From a bacterium (GTDB lineage Bacteria; SZUA-79; Acidulodesulfobacterales; Acidulodesulfobacteraceae): DNA of 64,000 nucleotides. Location: assembly GCA_021777135.1 (NCBI GenBank), contig JAJYDX010000006.1, positions 26,454-90,453 of the forward strand, written 5' to 3'. Below are positions 53,305 to 63,712 of the stretch, in pieces (position 1 is the stretch's first letter; each line of letters begins with the position of its first letter). A model generated the notes under the pieces. It was not told where the DNA came from and ran no database searches. It saw only the letters and a program-made list of their open reading frames with translations. Made by a program: the position numbers and the translations under genes.

Positions 53305-53811
53305 TTAAAGAGGTTCTACCAGAAATAACGGCTGACCAAACTCTACTAACTGCCCGTTTTCTACAAGGATAGATACTATTTTACACTTTATATCGACCTC
53401 TATTTCGTTCATTATCTTCATAGCTTCGACTATGCAAACCGGGCTACCCTTTTCCACGATAGAATCTACCTCGACGAAAGGCGGTTTATCAGGGGAAGCA
53501 GACCTGTAAAACGAACCGACGAACGGCGATACAATCTCCTTAAGATGTTCATTTTTAACTACCGGCGTAATCTCGGTTTCTATAGACTTGGCCCTGTATG
53601 CTGCAAATTTTGCAAGTTCTGCCTGCTCCCCGCCGGAAATTTGCTCATAATATTCTTTTTTGTCGGAAATTATGCTCTTTAAACCGCGTTTATAAATTTC
53701 GTCTGTACTTAATGTAATTTTAACTTCTTCATCGCCCTTCTTATAGTAAAATTCCTTAAGTTTGTTGGATTTAATAAATTTTACCAAATCTTTTATATCT
53801 TTAATATTCAT
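53305..53811 (-). CDS. accB: Biotin carboxyl carrier protein of acetyl-CoA carboxylase
   Basis: 168 residues from ATG 53811 (GAGG about 8 nt upstream; an in-frame start 45 nt earlier lacks an SD). The C-terminal biotinyl domain has the EAMKIMNEIE biotin site (Lys about 134), and the N-terminal helix IKDLVKFIKSNKLKEF is typical. Works with AccC; lies between efp and accC, the common efp-accB-accC order. Confidence 0.95.
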   Translation of the reverse strand: MNIKDIKDLVKFIKSNKLKEFYYKKGDEEVKITLSTDEIYKRGLKSIISDKKEYYEQISGGEQAELAKFAAYRAKSIETEITPVVKNEHLKEIVSPFVGSFYRSASPDKPPFVEVDSIVEKGSPVCIVEAMKIMNEIEVDIKCKIVSILVENGQLVEFGQPLFLVEPL

Positions 53812-53886
53812 GGTATTTTCCTCTTTTCCTAACCATTCTCTTTGACCATCTGACACATGGCAAATCTGACGGCTGTTACCTGGCTG

Positions 53887-54453
53887 TCACTTATAACTGA
53901 CTCTTTCTATATACGTTTTAGTTCTAGTATCGACCTTTATAATATCGCCTTCGTTTAAAAATAAAGGAACGCTTATTACTAGTCCGGTTTCTAATGTTGC
54001 CGGCTTAGTGGCGCCGGAAACCGTATCTCCTCTAAGACCCGGTTCAGTCTGGGTTATTTTAATCTCTATAAAATTGGGCACTTCGATATTTATCGGCTTG
54101 CCGTTATAATACAGGACTTTTACGTGAATGTTTTCAAGCAAAAAACCGGCGCTTTCAGCAGAGGCTTCTTTATCAATATGTATCTGGTCGTAAGTTTCGT
54201 TGTCCATAAAAACAAAATCGTTTCCTTCAGCGTAAAGATACTGCATATTTTTTTCTTCAATATTCGGCGTTTCAACCTTTTCGCCGGCCCTAAGAGTTCT
54301 GTCTATAACTTTTCCGGAAATAAGGCTTTTTAATTTTGTCCTAACAAAAGCCCCTCCTTTTCCGGGCTTAACATGTTGAAAATCGACAATTTCGTAAGGC
54401 TCTTTTTCCATTTCTATTCTAAGCCCTTTTTTAAAATCGGTAGTGGAATACAC
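53887..54453 (-). CDS. efp: Elongation factor P
   Basis: 188 residues, starting at GTG 54453 with GGAGG 9 nt upstream. The KOW-like domain holds the tip lysine in HVKPGKGGAF, followed by the EF-P signatures RTLRAGEKVE and PNFIEIKITQTEPGLRGDTV. It relieves ribosome stalling at proline runs. Which enzyme modifies the Lys is not visible. Confidence 0.97.
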   Translation of the reverse strand: MYSTTDFKKGLRIEMEKEPYEIVDFQHVKPGKGGAFVRTKLKSLISGKVIDRTLRAGEKVETPNIEEKNMQYLYAEGNDFVFMDNETYDQIHIDKEASAESAGFLLENIHVKVLYYNGKPINIEVPNFIEIKITQTEPGLRGDTVSGATKPATLETGLVISVPLFLNEGDIIKVDTRTKTYIERVSYK

Positions 54454-54566
54454 TTGAACAAACCTCCGTTTATTTGTGTTCGTATTTATTTATGATTTAT
54501 TTGCAATGCTTATAATTTAAAACAATGTAAAATAAAAATCAACTACTAAATTTATAAATTCAAAAT

Positions 54567-55766
54567 TCAGGACAAGTCTTCTATTTTGCATTTATTTTTT
54601 TTAATTCCTGTGATAACGCGCGCGCCTTCTTTTTCTACATAGCACATATCTTCTATTCGTACGCCAAACTCCCCTTCTATATAAACACCCGGTTCAACGG
54701 TAAATACCATACCTTCTTCAACCGTATCGCCGTTATTTTTGCTTACATAAGGATATTCATGTATATCAAGCCCTACTCCGTGACCTAACGAATGCGTAAA
54801 ATATTTTCCGTAGCCTCTTTTATCGATATAGTCTCTTGCAATTTTATCCAAACGGCTGAATTTAACACCCGGTTTTATCTCTGAAATAGCCTTTTGCTGG
54901 GCGGAATAAACGGTATCGTAAACATCCATGAACTTACCGTCCGGATTTCCAAAGTGAACGGTAAAGGTTTCATCGCTTTTATAACCGTCTCGTTCAGCGC
55001 CGAAATCGCACAATAAGACGCCTGTCTTATTAATGGCTTTATCGGACGGCATACCGTGGGGAAGGCTTGAATTTTTGTCTGAAAGAGTTATCGTTTCAAA
55101 TGACTCCCTGGAACGTCGCTCTATCAAGTTTTTTTTGTAAACCGAAGCTAAATCGCTTTCTGTAAAGTAATTTTTTTCCGTTAAAATTCTCAAAGCGTCA
55201 AGCATTGATTCTTCCGCTATTGAAACCGCTTCCAGTATACTATTAAGCTCGCTTTTGTCTTTTATTGACCTGATTTTAGAAGTTACGCCCGCAGAGGCAA
55301 TTAAATTAATTTTGGCTTTAAATTCTTTTTTAAACGATACATACTCATCGTAAGTAATATAATCAGATTCGAACATTACTGCTGGTAATGCATCGGAAAT
55401 ACTACCGGTAAAAGGAACGGTGGAGGAGACTGCGGCGTCGGCAGCAGCGGAGCGGAACGCAGTCTTTGTCAGGTTGTATTTTGTGCCTGTCTCGCCTTCC
55501 AGTATATTTCTTTTTAATATATCTGCGGCTATATCTTTATAAATTCTTTTTATTTTAATGATTTTTACATTGTCGAAACATTCTTTATAAGCTCTTTCCC
55601 AATATCTGCCGTCGGCATAAAGAATTATATCTCCCTTAGCCGTAAAATAAACATATCCTTCTCCTGAAAAGTTAGTCGTATAAAATATATTGGAGGGTTT
55701 TTTTATTAAAATACCAAGGGCTTTATTTTCGGTTATCTGGTGCGCCGTGTCAGAAATATTAAACAT
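54567..55766 (-). CDS. M24 metallopeptidase (Xaa-Pro aminopeptidase, PepP/PepQ type)
   Basis: 399 residues. A creatinase-like N-terminal domain precedes a pita-bread catalytic domain whose metal ligands are visible: Asp in LLCDFGAERDGYKSDETFTV (two Asp), His in HSLGHGVGLDIHEYP, Glu in VFTVEPGVY and Glu in VRIEDMCYV. It removes residues before proline or cleaves X-Pro dipeptides. Precedes efp on the same strand. Confidence 0.9.
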   Translation of the reverse strand: MFNISDTAHQITENKALGILIKKPSNIFYTTNFSGEGYVYFTAKGDIILYADGRYWERAYKECFDNVKIIKIKRIYKDIAADILKRNILEGETGTKYNLTKTAFRSAAADAAVSSTVPFTGSISDALPAVMFESDYITYDEYVSFKKEFKAKINLIASAGVTSKIRSIKDKSELNSILEAVSIAEESMLDALRILTEKNYFTESDLASVYKKNLIERRSRESFETITLSDKNSSLPHGMPSDKAINKTGVLLCDFGAERDGYKSDETFTVHFGNPDGKFMDVYDTVYSAQQKAISEIKPGVKFSRLDKIARDYIDKRGYGKYFTHSLGHGVGLDIHEYPYVSKNNGDTVEEGMVFTVEPGVYIEGEFGVRIEDMCYVEKEGARVITGIKKNKCKIEDLS

Positions 55767-55784
55767 GGAGAAAACGGAAGGTTT

Positions 55785-56033
55785 TTAAATATTTTTGTAA
55801 GAATATGCTTTTTGAAGGAAGGTTTCCAAGGCGGATATTTTAATTTCAGCCGCTTTTTTATTCCCTTCGCTTATTTCTTTAATTAACGATTGCAACCTCT
55901 TAACGTTATCCGCCGATTCCTCGTCTAAAGGATTTTCTTTGAGGATATCTATGTAAATATTTAACGCTTCAGCATAGTGACCTTGCGACTCGTATATTCC
56001 TGCAAACGTTTTTGTTTTAGGTTCTAATGTCAT
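55785..56033 (-). CDS. Small TPR-like protein
   Basis: 82 residues. KTFAGIYESQGHYAEALNIY, then IDILKENPLDEES, is one clear tetratricopeptide repeat, followed by a helical tail. 18 nt upstream of the peptidase gene, so co-transcribed. Function not known. Confidence 0.65.
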   Translation of the reverse strand: MTLEPKTKTFAGIYESQGHYAEALNIYIDILKENPLDEESADNVKRLQSLIKEISEGNKKAAEIKISALETFLQKAYSYKNI

Positions 56034-56103
56034 AATATTATTTTTATCACAGCCTATTGTGCTTAGTCAAGTAAATTAATGCTTCTTAATTTTCTGCAGT
56101 TTA

Positions 56104-58779
56104 TTATATTCCCTCTGCAACCGCCTGTTTAATTCTTCTTATATGAAGGAGGTTTCTTATTTTACCGCCCTTCTCGTTTTTTACGTAAAAAGTATCGAAT
56201 GCTTTATTTCCCTGAGTAGTTATTTTAGAGGTAAATATATTTATGTTAAAAGCATTAAAAAGTTTTCCTATGTCATATAGCAGCCCTTTCCTGTCCAAAG
56301 CCTGTATTTCTATTACCGTAAACTCGTCGCTTATATTATTATATATTTCAACAGAATTTGAAACGCGCGGACCGCTCTTTTTATATAAACTTTCGCTCTT
56401 CCTTTTATTTTTAAGCATATCTTCCAGAGATGCGTTACCGTTAAACACCTTGAAAAAAGTAGTCCTTAGTTTATGCCAGTCTATATTGCCGTCGACTTTT
56501 TTATATGTATGGTTTACGAAAAACGTATTGATGAATCTTCCGTCTTTTCTTGTATTAATATCCGCGCTAAGAATATTAAAATCGAAATAAGAAAGCACTC
56601 CGGTTATATCAGAAAATATGGTTTTTTTATCCTCGCCGCAGATGATTATTTCATAATAGTCTTCTTCGATATGCGGTTTTGCTACAAAATTAAACCTGTG
56701 CGAGGGCGTTATTTTTGAAAATAATTTTAAATGCAGAATCATGTTTTCTAAACTTTCTCTAGTCAGATATTTGCCGGGAGAATAAAATTGATTAACGAAA
56801 TCCGTTATAAAACCATTTAAATCGTCAATTCCGTTAAGAAAATTATATCCATTTTTGCTTTTTAAGCTTTTCGCCGTTTCGGTTACGCCGTTTATGTAAT
56901 AAGCATCGCTTTTAAAATACTCTTCCGAATTTTTTAAATAAGATAAAGTCCTGCCGAAAAGCTCAGTTAAAAGCATTTTTCTCCAAGAGTTGAATCTTGT
57001 TGATGAAACAGCCATAGAATCGCAGATGCTGACTATAAAAAGAAGTTTTAACCGCCTTACATCCTTAACTACTCCCGCGACAGATTTAATAGTTGCAGGG
57101 TCATGAATATCCCTCCTTTCAGAAGTCAGCGGAAGAAGAAAATGGTTAAGTATTAAAAAGGCTATATAGTCCTGTACGGCATCGACTAATCCAAGCCTTT
57201 TTGAGACTTTTACGGCAATTTTAGACCCAATTGATTCATGATGTGCTGAATACCCCTTGCCTATGTCGTGCAATAAAAGCGAAAAATTTAAGATAAGCAT
57301 ATCTTCAGCGCTTAAATCTTCAAATGTTTCTCTAAGCTCTACGTTAATTTTAAAATTAGCGGTATTTTCCAAATAATATATGCCGTTTAACGAATGCGCA
57401 TCTACCGTATATATATGATAGACGTCATTAGTAGATAAGGAATCTATTTTTTCAAATTCGGGAATCAACGCGCTTAAAATTTTTGTTTCATGCATTAGAA
57501 GAAGAGTCTGATAAACTCTTTTTTTATTCTTCAGGAGGTTTATAAAAAAATCTTTTGCAAAATCGCTGTTCTTGATATTTTTTCTGTATCTTTCGCCGCC
57601 TATTTTTAAAAGATTTACGGAATCGGCGCTAACCCTGTAACCAGTTGATTGGTAAATATTAAGCAGGTTAAATATATTTTTAAAATCAGATAGAAAAAGC
57701 TCTTTATTTTTGACTGCGATAGAACCGTTTTCTAAATAAAGGTTATTTTCTATTATAATGCCGGTTCTTTCTTTTTCCTTGGTTTTACTAGTCAATATTC
57801 TCGGTTTTATAAGAAGATTTATTATCAGTTTTGATATATTATGCATATTTTTTGCGTTTAAATAGTAGTCATGCATAAAATACTCTATTTTATTTAAAAA
57901 TTTCCCGTCTTTATAATAGAAAGCTTTTGCGACGTTTTCCTGAATATCGAAAGTAAGTTTATCCACCTTTTTTTGGGCAAGCAGATGCATCATTATTCTT
58001 GTTTTTAATATGAATTCTTTTGCGCCGTAGAAATGTGCGATATCGTCTTTATTTAAAGAACCGTATATTTTTTTTGCCTTTAAAGTTTCCATTACCGTAG
58101 TTCCGGCAGTTTCTGCGTCTGCGGACGATGGCGGCAGAAATTCGTTAGTTCCGATATAATATACCCAGTCGCAGTAAGAATAATCCCTTAACCCGCCTAC
58201 ACCTTCTTTGACATCCGGTTCTAAAAGAAAAATTCCGTTATCGGACATAACGTTGATAAGACGCCGCCTTCTCAGATTTTTCATAAGCTCTGTTAAAAAA
58301 ACTGCTTTTGCGTTTATTTTATTAAAACTGCTTTTAAATTCGAAGTATAAATCTTTATTTCCGGCTATATATCGCGTTTTAAAAAAAGAGGTATAGGTCT
58401 TTAAGTCTTTTTTAATTAAATCTATTGCTTCTGAAATAGTCATTACGCTCTGCGCTAGATCAACTCCGGCATCCCAAAATAAGTAAAAAAAGTCTTTAAG
58501 GTTTTTTGCGACGATTTCCTGATTTAATCCGTCTTTTATAAGTATCATTATGTCGATATCGGAATAAGGACACAGTTCTGAGCTGGAATAACTGCCCCCA
58601 GCGGTTATGCAAAAATCCTCTGCTCCTTCGATGCCTAAAAATTCATTCATAATTACGGAATCGTAAAATGAGGATATTTCTCTAGCCGTATGAAAAGAAT
58701 CGTAGTCTAGAAGGTCGTCTTTTAGATTTTTATATTTTAATTTAATTTTTTCCTTTAAATCTTTAGGCTTTAACGTCAA
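56104..58779 (-). CDS. glnD: Bifunctional uridylyltransferase/uridylyl-removing enzyme
   Basis: 891 residues, starting at TTG 58779 with AGGAG 6 nt upstream. Nucleotidyltransferase motif GGSYSSSELCPYSDIDIM (GS...D-x-D, about 61-78), a long linker, HD phosphohydrolase motif LLLHDIGKGYSAHHESIG (about 508), and two ACT domains at the C-terminus (EIIICGEDKKTIFSDITGVL and VIEIQALDRKGLLYDIGKLF). It senses glutamine and modifies PII proteins. No PII gene in view. Confidence 0.93.
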   Translation of the reverse strand: MTLKPKDLKEKIKLKYKNLKDDLLDYDSFHTAREISSFYDSVIMNEFLGIEGAEDFCITAGGSYSSSELCPYSDIDIMILIKDGLNQEIVAKNLKDFFYLFWDAGVDLAQSVMTISEAIDLIKKDLKTYTSFFKTRYIAGNKDLYFEFKSSFNKINAKAVFLTELMKNLRRRRLINVMSDNGIFLLEPDVKEGVGGLRDYSYCDWVYYIGTNEFLPPSSADAETAGTTVMETLKAKKIYGSLNKDDIAHFYGAKEFILKTRIMMHLLAQKKVDKLTFDIQENVAKAFYYKDGKFLNKIEYFMHDYYLNAKNMHNISKLIINLLIKPRILTSKTKEKERTGIIIENNLYLENGSIAVKNKELFLSDFKNIFNLLNIYQSTGYRVSADSVNLLKIGGERYRKNIKNSDFAKDFFINLLKNKKRVYQTLLLMHETKILSALIPEFEKIDSLSTNDVYHIYTVDAHSLNGIYYLENTANFKINVELRETFEDLSAEDMLILNFSLLLHDIGKGYSAHHESIGSKIAVKVSKRLGLVDAVQDYIAFLILNHFLLPLTSERRDIHDPATIKSVAGVVKDVRRLKLLFIVSICDSMAVSSTRFNSWRKMLLTELFGRTLSYLKNSEEYFKSDAYYINGVTETAKSLKSKNGYNFLNGIDDLNGFITDFVNQFYSPGKYLTRESLENMILHLKLFSKITPSHRFNFVAKPHIEEDYYEIIICGEDKKTIFSDITGVLSYFDFNILSADINTRKDGRFINTFFVNHTYKKVDGNIDWHKLRTTFFKVFNGNASLEDMLKNKRKSESLYKKSGPRVSNSVEIYNNISDEFTVIEIQALDRKGLLYDIGKLFNAFNINIFTSKITTQGNKAFDTFYVKNEKGGKIRNLLHIRRIKQAVAEGI

Positions 58780-58833
58780 AGTTTTCTCCTGGCATTCCTT
58801 ATATATTGTTTATGCTGTTTGTATATTTGTTTA

Positions 58834-59889
58834 TTATTTATTTTTATTGTCGCTACTGCCTTTCATTCCGCCGCCGGAAACATTCCTTGGATGAAATTTC
58901 ATATGCTGCTCTTTTAAATGGGATATATCGGTGTGAGTGTAAATTTCGGTGGTAGATATGCTGGAATGACCTAGCATCTGCTGTATAGACCTTAAATCCG
59001 CACCGCCTTCAAGTAAATGCGTCGCGAATGTGTGCCTTAGCATATGAGGCGTTATATTTTTGTCTATTCCCGCCAAAACAGCTGCTTTTTTAATTATCTT
59101 CCATAAACCCTGTCTTGTGAGCGGACGGCCTTTTTCGGCGATGAATAAATTATTGCCGTTTACGCCGTTTTTGGCATATTTATGCCTAAGCGGCAGATAA
59201 ACTTTCATTATATCCTTAAAAGGTATTCCGAACGGAACTATTCTTTCTTTGGAACCTTTTCCCCTGACCCTCATAAAATTCATATCGAAGTTAAAGTTAT
59301 CGAGTTTTATATCGGCAAGTTCCGAAATTCTTAAACCGCTGGAATATAGAAGCTCTATTATGGCTTTATTCCTGATGTTTTCAAAATCCTGCCCCTGTTT
59401 ATGATTCTTCCTGATGCCTTCTTTTTTGAACTCTACGGATAACATTCTTCTCATCTCTTCTTTTGTAAGAAAGCTAGGAAGTTTCTTAGACACGAAGGGA
59501 TATTCTATATCCTTAAAAGGAAATTCGCTTGTTAACCCGCGTTTAAATAAAAACTTGTAGAACCCTTTTATAGATGAATAAAATCTTGCCCTTGTTTTAC
59601 CGTTTAAATTAATTTCTGCAAGATAAGACAAAAAGTTCTGAAAAAAAAGCGGAGAAAGTATTTTAAAATCTATTTTTTCGCGTCCGACATAAGTATGGAA
59701 TTTCATTAAATCAAGATAATAAGACGAAATAGTATTAAAGCTTAAACCTCTTTCTATTTTCAAAAAAGAAATATACTCGCCTATAAATACTTCTAGTTCG
59801 TCTTTCCTGATTTTGCCTGAAGTTTCAGGATTATTAAAATCCAAATAATCCAAAGTTTTAGGCTTTTTAAGCAAGTTTTCTGTTTTCAT
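58834..59889 (-). CDS. Chromosomal Xer-type tyrosine recombinase
   Basis: 351 residues. A SAM-like core-binding domain (EYISFLKIERGLSFNTISSY) precedes the catalytic domain: Arg in YSSGLRISELADI, Lys in RGKGSKERIVPFG, HMLRHTFATHLLEGGADLRS, LGHSSISTTEIYTHT with the nucleophile Tyr. A 30-residue N-terminal extension and an insert at about 175 make it longer than E. coli XerC/D. Resolves chromosome dimers at dif. Overlaps aroB by 23 nt, so translated in coupling. Confidence 0.9.
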   Translation of the reverse strand: MKTENLLKKPKTLDYLDFNNPETSGKIRKDELEVFIGEYISFLKIERGLSFNTISSYYLDLMKFHTYVGREKIDFKILSPLFFQNFLSYLAEINLNGKTRARFYSSIKGFYKFLFKRGLTSEFPFKDIEYPFVSKKLPSFLTKEEMRRMLSVEFKKEGIRKNHKQGQDFENIRNKAIIELLYSSGLRISELADIKLDNFNFDMNFMRVRGKGSKERIVPFGIPFKDIMKVYLPLRHKYAKNGVNGNNLFIAEKGRPLTRQGLWKIIKKAAVLAGIDKNITPHMLRHTFATHLLEGGADLRSIQQMLGHSSISTTEIYTHTDISHLKEQHMKFHPRNVSGGGMKGSSDNKNK

Positions 59890-60988
59890 TTAAAAAACCG
59901 AGTATAAAATCGAAATCTAATTTTTTAAATTCATATTTTCCTATATCTTTTACCAAAACAAATTTAATCTGCTTTTCGCTCACTTTCTTATCGAGTTTCA
60001 TTGCATTTATATATTGCTCTGGGGTAAAGTCTGGAATATCAGTAGGCAGGCCGGAATTTTTTATTAAATTCCTAATTCTTTTTACGGTTTCTTCGGAGCA
60101 TAATCCGATTTTCTTTGAAAGCGCCGCCGCAAAAACCATTCCTATCGCGATTGCTTCTCCGTGTTTTATGATTTCGTAATTATATAAAGTTTCTATGGCG
60201 TGTCCCAGGCTGTGGCCGAAATTAAGCACTGAACGGAGTCCCGCCTCTTTTTCGTCTTCCCTTACAACTTCCGCCTTGATACCGCATGACCTTTCTATGA
60301 TATAGGTCAAAGCGCCTTCGTCGTAAGAAAGGACTTTTGCGTAACCGCTTTCGAGATAAGCAAAAAATCCGGCATCGAGTACCGCCCCGTATTTAATAAC
60401 TTCCGCGAATCCGTTTGTCAGTTCCCTTTTATCCAAAGTTTTAAGCAAACCTACGTCTATTAAGACGGCTTTGGGCTGATAGAAAGCGCCTATAAGATTT
60501 TTACCTTCAGGGTGGTCTATACCGGTTTTGCCTCCTACGCTCGAATCGACGTCGGCAAGCAGGGTCGTAGGAACCTGTATGAAATTTATGCCCCGCAGAT
60601 AAGTAGCCGCCGCAAATCCTGCAATATCGCCTATAACTCCGCCGCCTAAAGCAATAATAAAATCGGACCTTTCAAGCCTGTTTTCTACAAGCCTGTCATG
60701 AATATCCGAAAGATATTTAAGGCTTTTAGTAGATTCTCCGTCCGGAAGAACCATAACATCAAAGTCATCGGCGCCGTAATTTTTAAGGAACGAAGAAACG
60801 GCGTTCCCGTATAAACCCTCTACGGTTTTAGAGGTTACTACTAAAATCTTGCCCTTTAAATTCAAACCGGCGGAGCTTAAAACGGCGGCTGTTTCTTTAT
60901 TGTAACCCCCGCTTATAATGCCCGAATCTATTAATATACCATAACCGTTATCATTAACTGCCAAGTTTAAATCCACCCTGATTTTCAT
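59867..60988 (-). CDS. aroB: 3-dehydroquinate synthase
   Basis: 373 residues, AAGGAG before ATG 60988. NAD-binding GGGVIGDIAGFAAATYLRG, then PTTLLADVDSSVGGKTGIDH, the zinc ligands in GFAEVIKYG, LNFGHSLGHAIE and KHGEAIAIGM. It converts DAHP to 3-dehydroquinate, step 2 of the shikimate pathway. Adjacent to the Xer gene; no other aro genes here. Confidence 0.96.
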   Translation of the reverse strand: MKIRVDLNLAVNDNGYGILIDSGIISGGYNKETAAVLSSAGLNLKGKILVVTSKTVEGLYGNAVSSFLKNYGADDFDVMVLPDGESTKSLKYLSDIHDRLVENRLERSDFIIALGGGVIGDIAGFAAATYLRGINFIQVPTTLLADVDSSVGGKTGIDHPEGKNLIGAFYQPKAVLIDVGLLKTLDKRELTNGFAEVIKYGAVLDAGFFAYLESGYAKVLSYDEGALTYIIERSCGIKAEVVREDEKEAGLRSVLNFGHSLGHAIETLYNYEIIKHGEAIAIGMVFAAALSKKIGLCSEETVKRIRNLIKNSGLPTDIPDFTPEQYINAMKLDKKVSEKQIKFVLVKDIGKYEFKKLDFDFILGFLNENRKLA

Positions 60989-61012
60989 ATCTCTCCTTTT
61001 ATATCTGCTTTT

Positions 61013-62281
61013 TTATATGTCTGCCGCCTGCATCCCGCTTTGGATTTTATCGCATTTACCGCCGCCCATCCTGCCATACGCATAAACCCCCGCAGTCAAG
61101 ATAACGTTAGTAATAATAATTACGAGAAACGCGTATTCCGGAAAATCCTTAGTACCGGGTATTCCGGCATTTAACGGCATATACGCCATTATAGCCGTGG
61201 CAAGCGCTCTTCCTATCATCGACCAGAGGAAAAATTTTTCTTTTTTCGGCAGTTTCTCTTCCGGTTTTTTCTTGAAATTTTCCATAAAAAATACTGCCGA
61301 AACACTTAAATATCTGCCGGCTATCAACATAACGATTATAATAAAAAGCCTGTCTATAAATCCCCAGCCTATATGCGACAATTCCACTACGACTCCCAAA
61401 AAGACAAAAAATAACGTCCGTATTAAGAAGGAAAATTCAAAATTAAACTGTTTTATAAAAGATTCCTTTATGCTCATCTTGAAGAAATTGAGTTTTAGCT
61501 TGTTTAGTAATTCTTCGTTTCCCATTATTATGCCGAATACCAGTATCGCTATAGCGCCGTTTCCTTTAATGAAATGAATCAATAAATAAAGGATTAACAT
61601 TCCGCCGAAAGTGACTGAATATGCGAATTTTGTTTTAGATATGAACTTTAACAGCATAAACCATATTATCCCGAATAAAACGGCAACGGCGGCGGATATT
61701 CCAAAAGAATAAAGCAGACTCGCCGATTTGGATAAATAATTTATATGAACGGACGAGTTTCTGGTAAAATCAATTAAAACGATTAAAATAACTATAGCGA
61801 ACGCATCGTTAAACGTGGATTCTATAGCGATTATGGTCTTGTTTTTATCGCTTGCGTCGATATTGGGTAAAAGAGGCATAATAACTGTAGAACTCGAACA
61901 CGATAATATCGTTCCGAGCATAAGGGACTGCATCAAATCCCCGCCGCCCATTATATAGAAAAATCCCCCCGCTAAAATTATGGAAAGCGTTAACCCTGCG
62001 GAAAGCAAAATCAGAGAGTATGCCGAACTTTTGAAAACGGTTATAAAATTAAGTTCTAGTCCTCCGGAAAACATAATCAGAATTAAAACAAGGGTGCTCA
62101 GGTAAGGCGCAAAATCTATAAACAGCCTCTGATTAAAAATATGATAAACCGGACCGAGTATAAGGCCGGCAATCATTAATAGCAGGACAGACGGAAATTT
62201 AGTGTATGAAAAGAATATCTCTCCGAGAAAGCCTAAAAGTATGACTATCCCGATTATTCCTATGGCTATTGAAGGGCTCAT
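61013..62281 (-). CDS. CPA-family cation/proton antiporter, second of a pair
   Basis: 422 residues, about 12 membrane helices. The unwound-helix region FSGGLELNFITVF and the acidic-core helix IAIESTFNDAFAIVILIV (ND motif) are typical of CPA exchangers; SCSSSTVIMPLLPN precedes it. Overlaps the upstream antiporter gene by 4 nt (ATGA). Likely exchanges Na+ or K+ for H+. Specificity cannot be read from sequence. Confidence 0.85.
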   Translation of the reverse strand: MSPSIAIGIIGIVILLGFLGEIFFSYTKFPSVLLLMIAGLILGPVYHIFNQRLFIDFAPYLSTLVLILIMFSGGLELNFITVFKSSAYSLILLSAGLTLSIILAGGFFYIMGGGDLMQSLMLGTILSCSSSTVIMPLLPNIDASDKNKTIIAIESTFNDAFAIVILIVLIDFTRNSSVHINYLSKSASLLYSFGISAAVAVLFGIIWFMLLKFISKTKFAYSVTFGGMLILYLLIHFIKGNGAIAILVFGIIMGNEELLNKLKLNFFKMSIKESFIKQFNFEFSFLIRTLFFVFLGVVVELSHIGWGFIDRLFIIIVMLIAGRYLSVSAVFFMENFKKKPEEKLPKKEKFFLWSMIGRALATAIMAYMPLNAGIPGTKDFPEYAFLVIIITNVILTAGVYAYGRMGGGKCDKIQSGMQAADI

Positions 62282-63585
62282 ATATTACTTTTATAGCCTT
62301 TTTTGATAAAAAAGTCAAAAGATATCGCCTGAATAGTCAGCGAAAACAGGACCACTATAAAAACATACGAGATTATTTCGCTTCTTAAATGCAGATTTAA
62401 AGGCAGGGATAAAGCCATTGCTACCGGCAAAGCGCCTTTTAAGCCTCCGAATACCAGGAACCTTTTATATTCCTTATTTAGCGTCAGACCGTCCGAAAAT
62501 ATTTTAAACCTGTTTTTTATAATATTAGCAAGAGGTGAAATAAGGTAAACCCCAATGAAACGCGAAAAAATAGAAAGTGCTATTATAAACAACGATATAA
62601 CCCAAATGTCTAAAATCTTAAATAAATTTATCTCTATTCCTATTATTAAAAATAAAATGGAATTTACTATAAAAGTTAAATATTCGGCAACGACAGGAAA
62701 AACCTCCAGCGTCCTGTTTGAAACTTTCTTCTTAAATCCGTAATTTGCGAGAACTATACCGCTGAAAATAACAGCCATGATAAAAGACATATGAAGATAA
62801 TACGCCGTTATCAAAGACGCGTAAGCCAAAAGCAGGGATATCATTATTTCGGTCAAAAAATCGTTTGCAAGTGATAATATAAGCGATACCGAATATCCCA
62901 GGACAATGCCCAATATGGAACCGCCTATTGATTTATATAGAAATTCGAACGCGGAAGTCTTTATTATGCCGAGAATATAATAAAACATATTACTGCCCCA
63001 TTTTAAAAAGAATGAATCTGTCGTATGCATCGCCACCCCGTGAAGATTCAAACCCAAAAAAACCTCGAAAAGGACGAGGCTTATGCCGTCGTTAAAAAGG
63101 CTTTCTCCGGTCAATAATGTTTCGATATCCTCTTTTTCGTCAATATTTTTGCCGCTTTTTTTTCCTGCCCTATTTTTTAACAGGGCAAGTATAGATATAG
63201 GATCTGTAGGGGTTATTATGGCTCCGAAAATTAAAGACTGTTTTAAAGGAAAATTCAGGACAAGATGGAAAACCGCGCCGGTAAATATTGCCGATATTAT
63301 AGTTCCGAATACCGAAAGTGCGCCGATCTGAAGAATATTAGATATTAAAGGGCGCGTCTTGATGCCGACCGCCCCCTCGAATATAATAACCGGAAGAAAA
63401 ACGTAATATATAAGGTACGGGGTAATATTCAAACTCGGAAATATACGAAAAATTCCCACAAAAAGTCCGATGATAACAAGCATCGAAGCATAAGGAATTT
63501 TAAGATATCTTGTTAAAATTCCGCCTGCAGAAGCTATGGAAAGCAGAAGTATCGCCGTAATTATTATATGTTTGCCGTCGTACAT
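62278..63585 (-). CDS. CPA1-type Na+/H+ antiporter (NhaP-like), first of a pair
   Basis: 435 residues, about 12-13 membrane helices. EGAVGIKTRPLISNILQIGA, ITPTDPISILALLKN and LLTGESLFNDGISLVLFEVF (the E-S-L-x-N-D exchanger core) fit NhaP/NHE-type carriers; FGGLKGALPVAMALSLPL carries the conserved Arg/Lys-Gly motif region. It heads a two-antiporter operon; proton or sodium homeostasis is the likely job. Confidence 0.88.
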   Translation of the reverse strand: MYDGKHIIITAILLLSIASAGGILTRYLKIPYASMLVIIGLFVGIFRIFPSLNITPYLIYYVFLPVIIFEGAVGIKTRPLISNILQIGALSVFGTIISAIFTGAVFHLVLNFPLKQSLIFGAIITPTDPISILALLKNRAGKKSGKNIDEKEDIETLLTGESLFNDGISLVLFEVFLGLNLHGVAMHTTDSFFLKWGSNMFYYILGIIKTSAFEFLYKSIGGSILGIVLGYSVSLILSLANDFLTEIMISLLLAYASLITAYYLHMSFIMAVIFSGIVLANYGFKKKVSNRTLEVFPVVAEYLTFIVNSILFLIIGIEINLFKILDIWVISLFIIALSIFSRFIGVYLISPLANIIKNRFKIFSDGLTLNKEYKRFLVFGGLKGALPVAMALSLPLNLHLRSEIISYVFIVVLFSLTIQAISFDFFIKKGYKSNI

Positions 63586-63712
63586 AATTATTATTATAGA
63601 TAGATAGTTGGTTCATAAACGTTTTATGAAAATTAAAATAGAGATAAAAAGCGTTAAATCGGCTCTGGAAGTTTTTGCAAACTCTGCTGAAAAAGGCGAA
63701 AAAGCTATTTGT

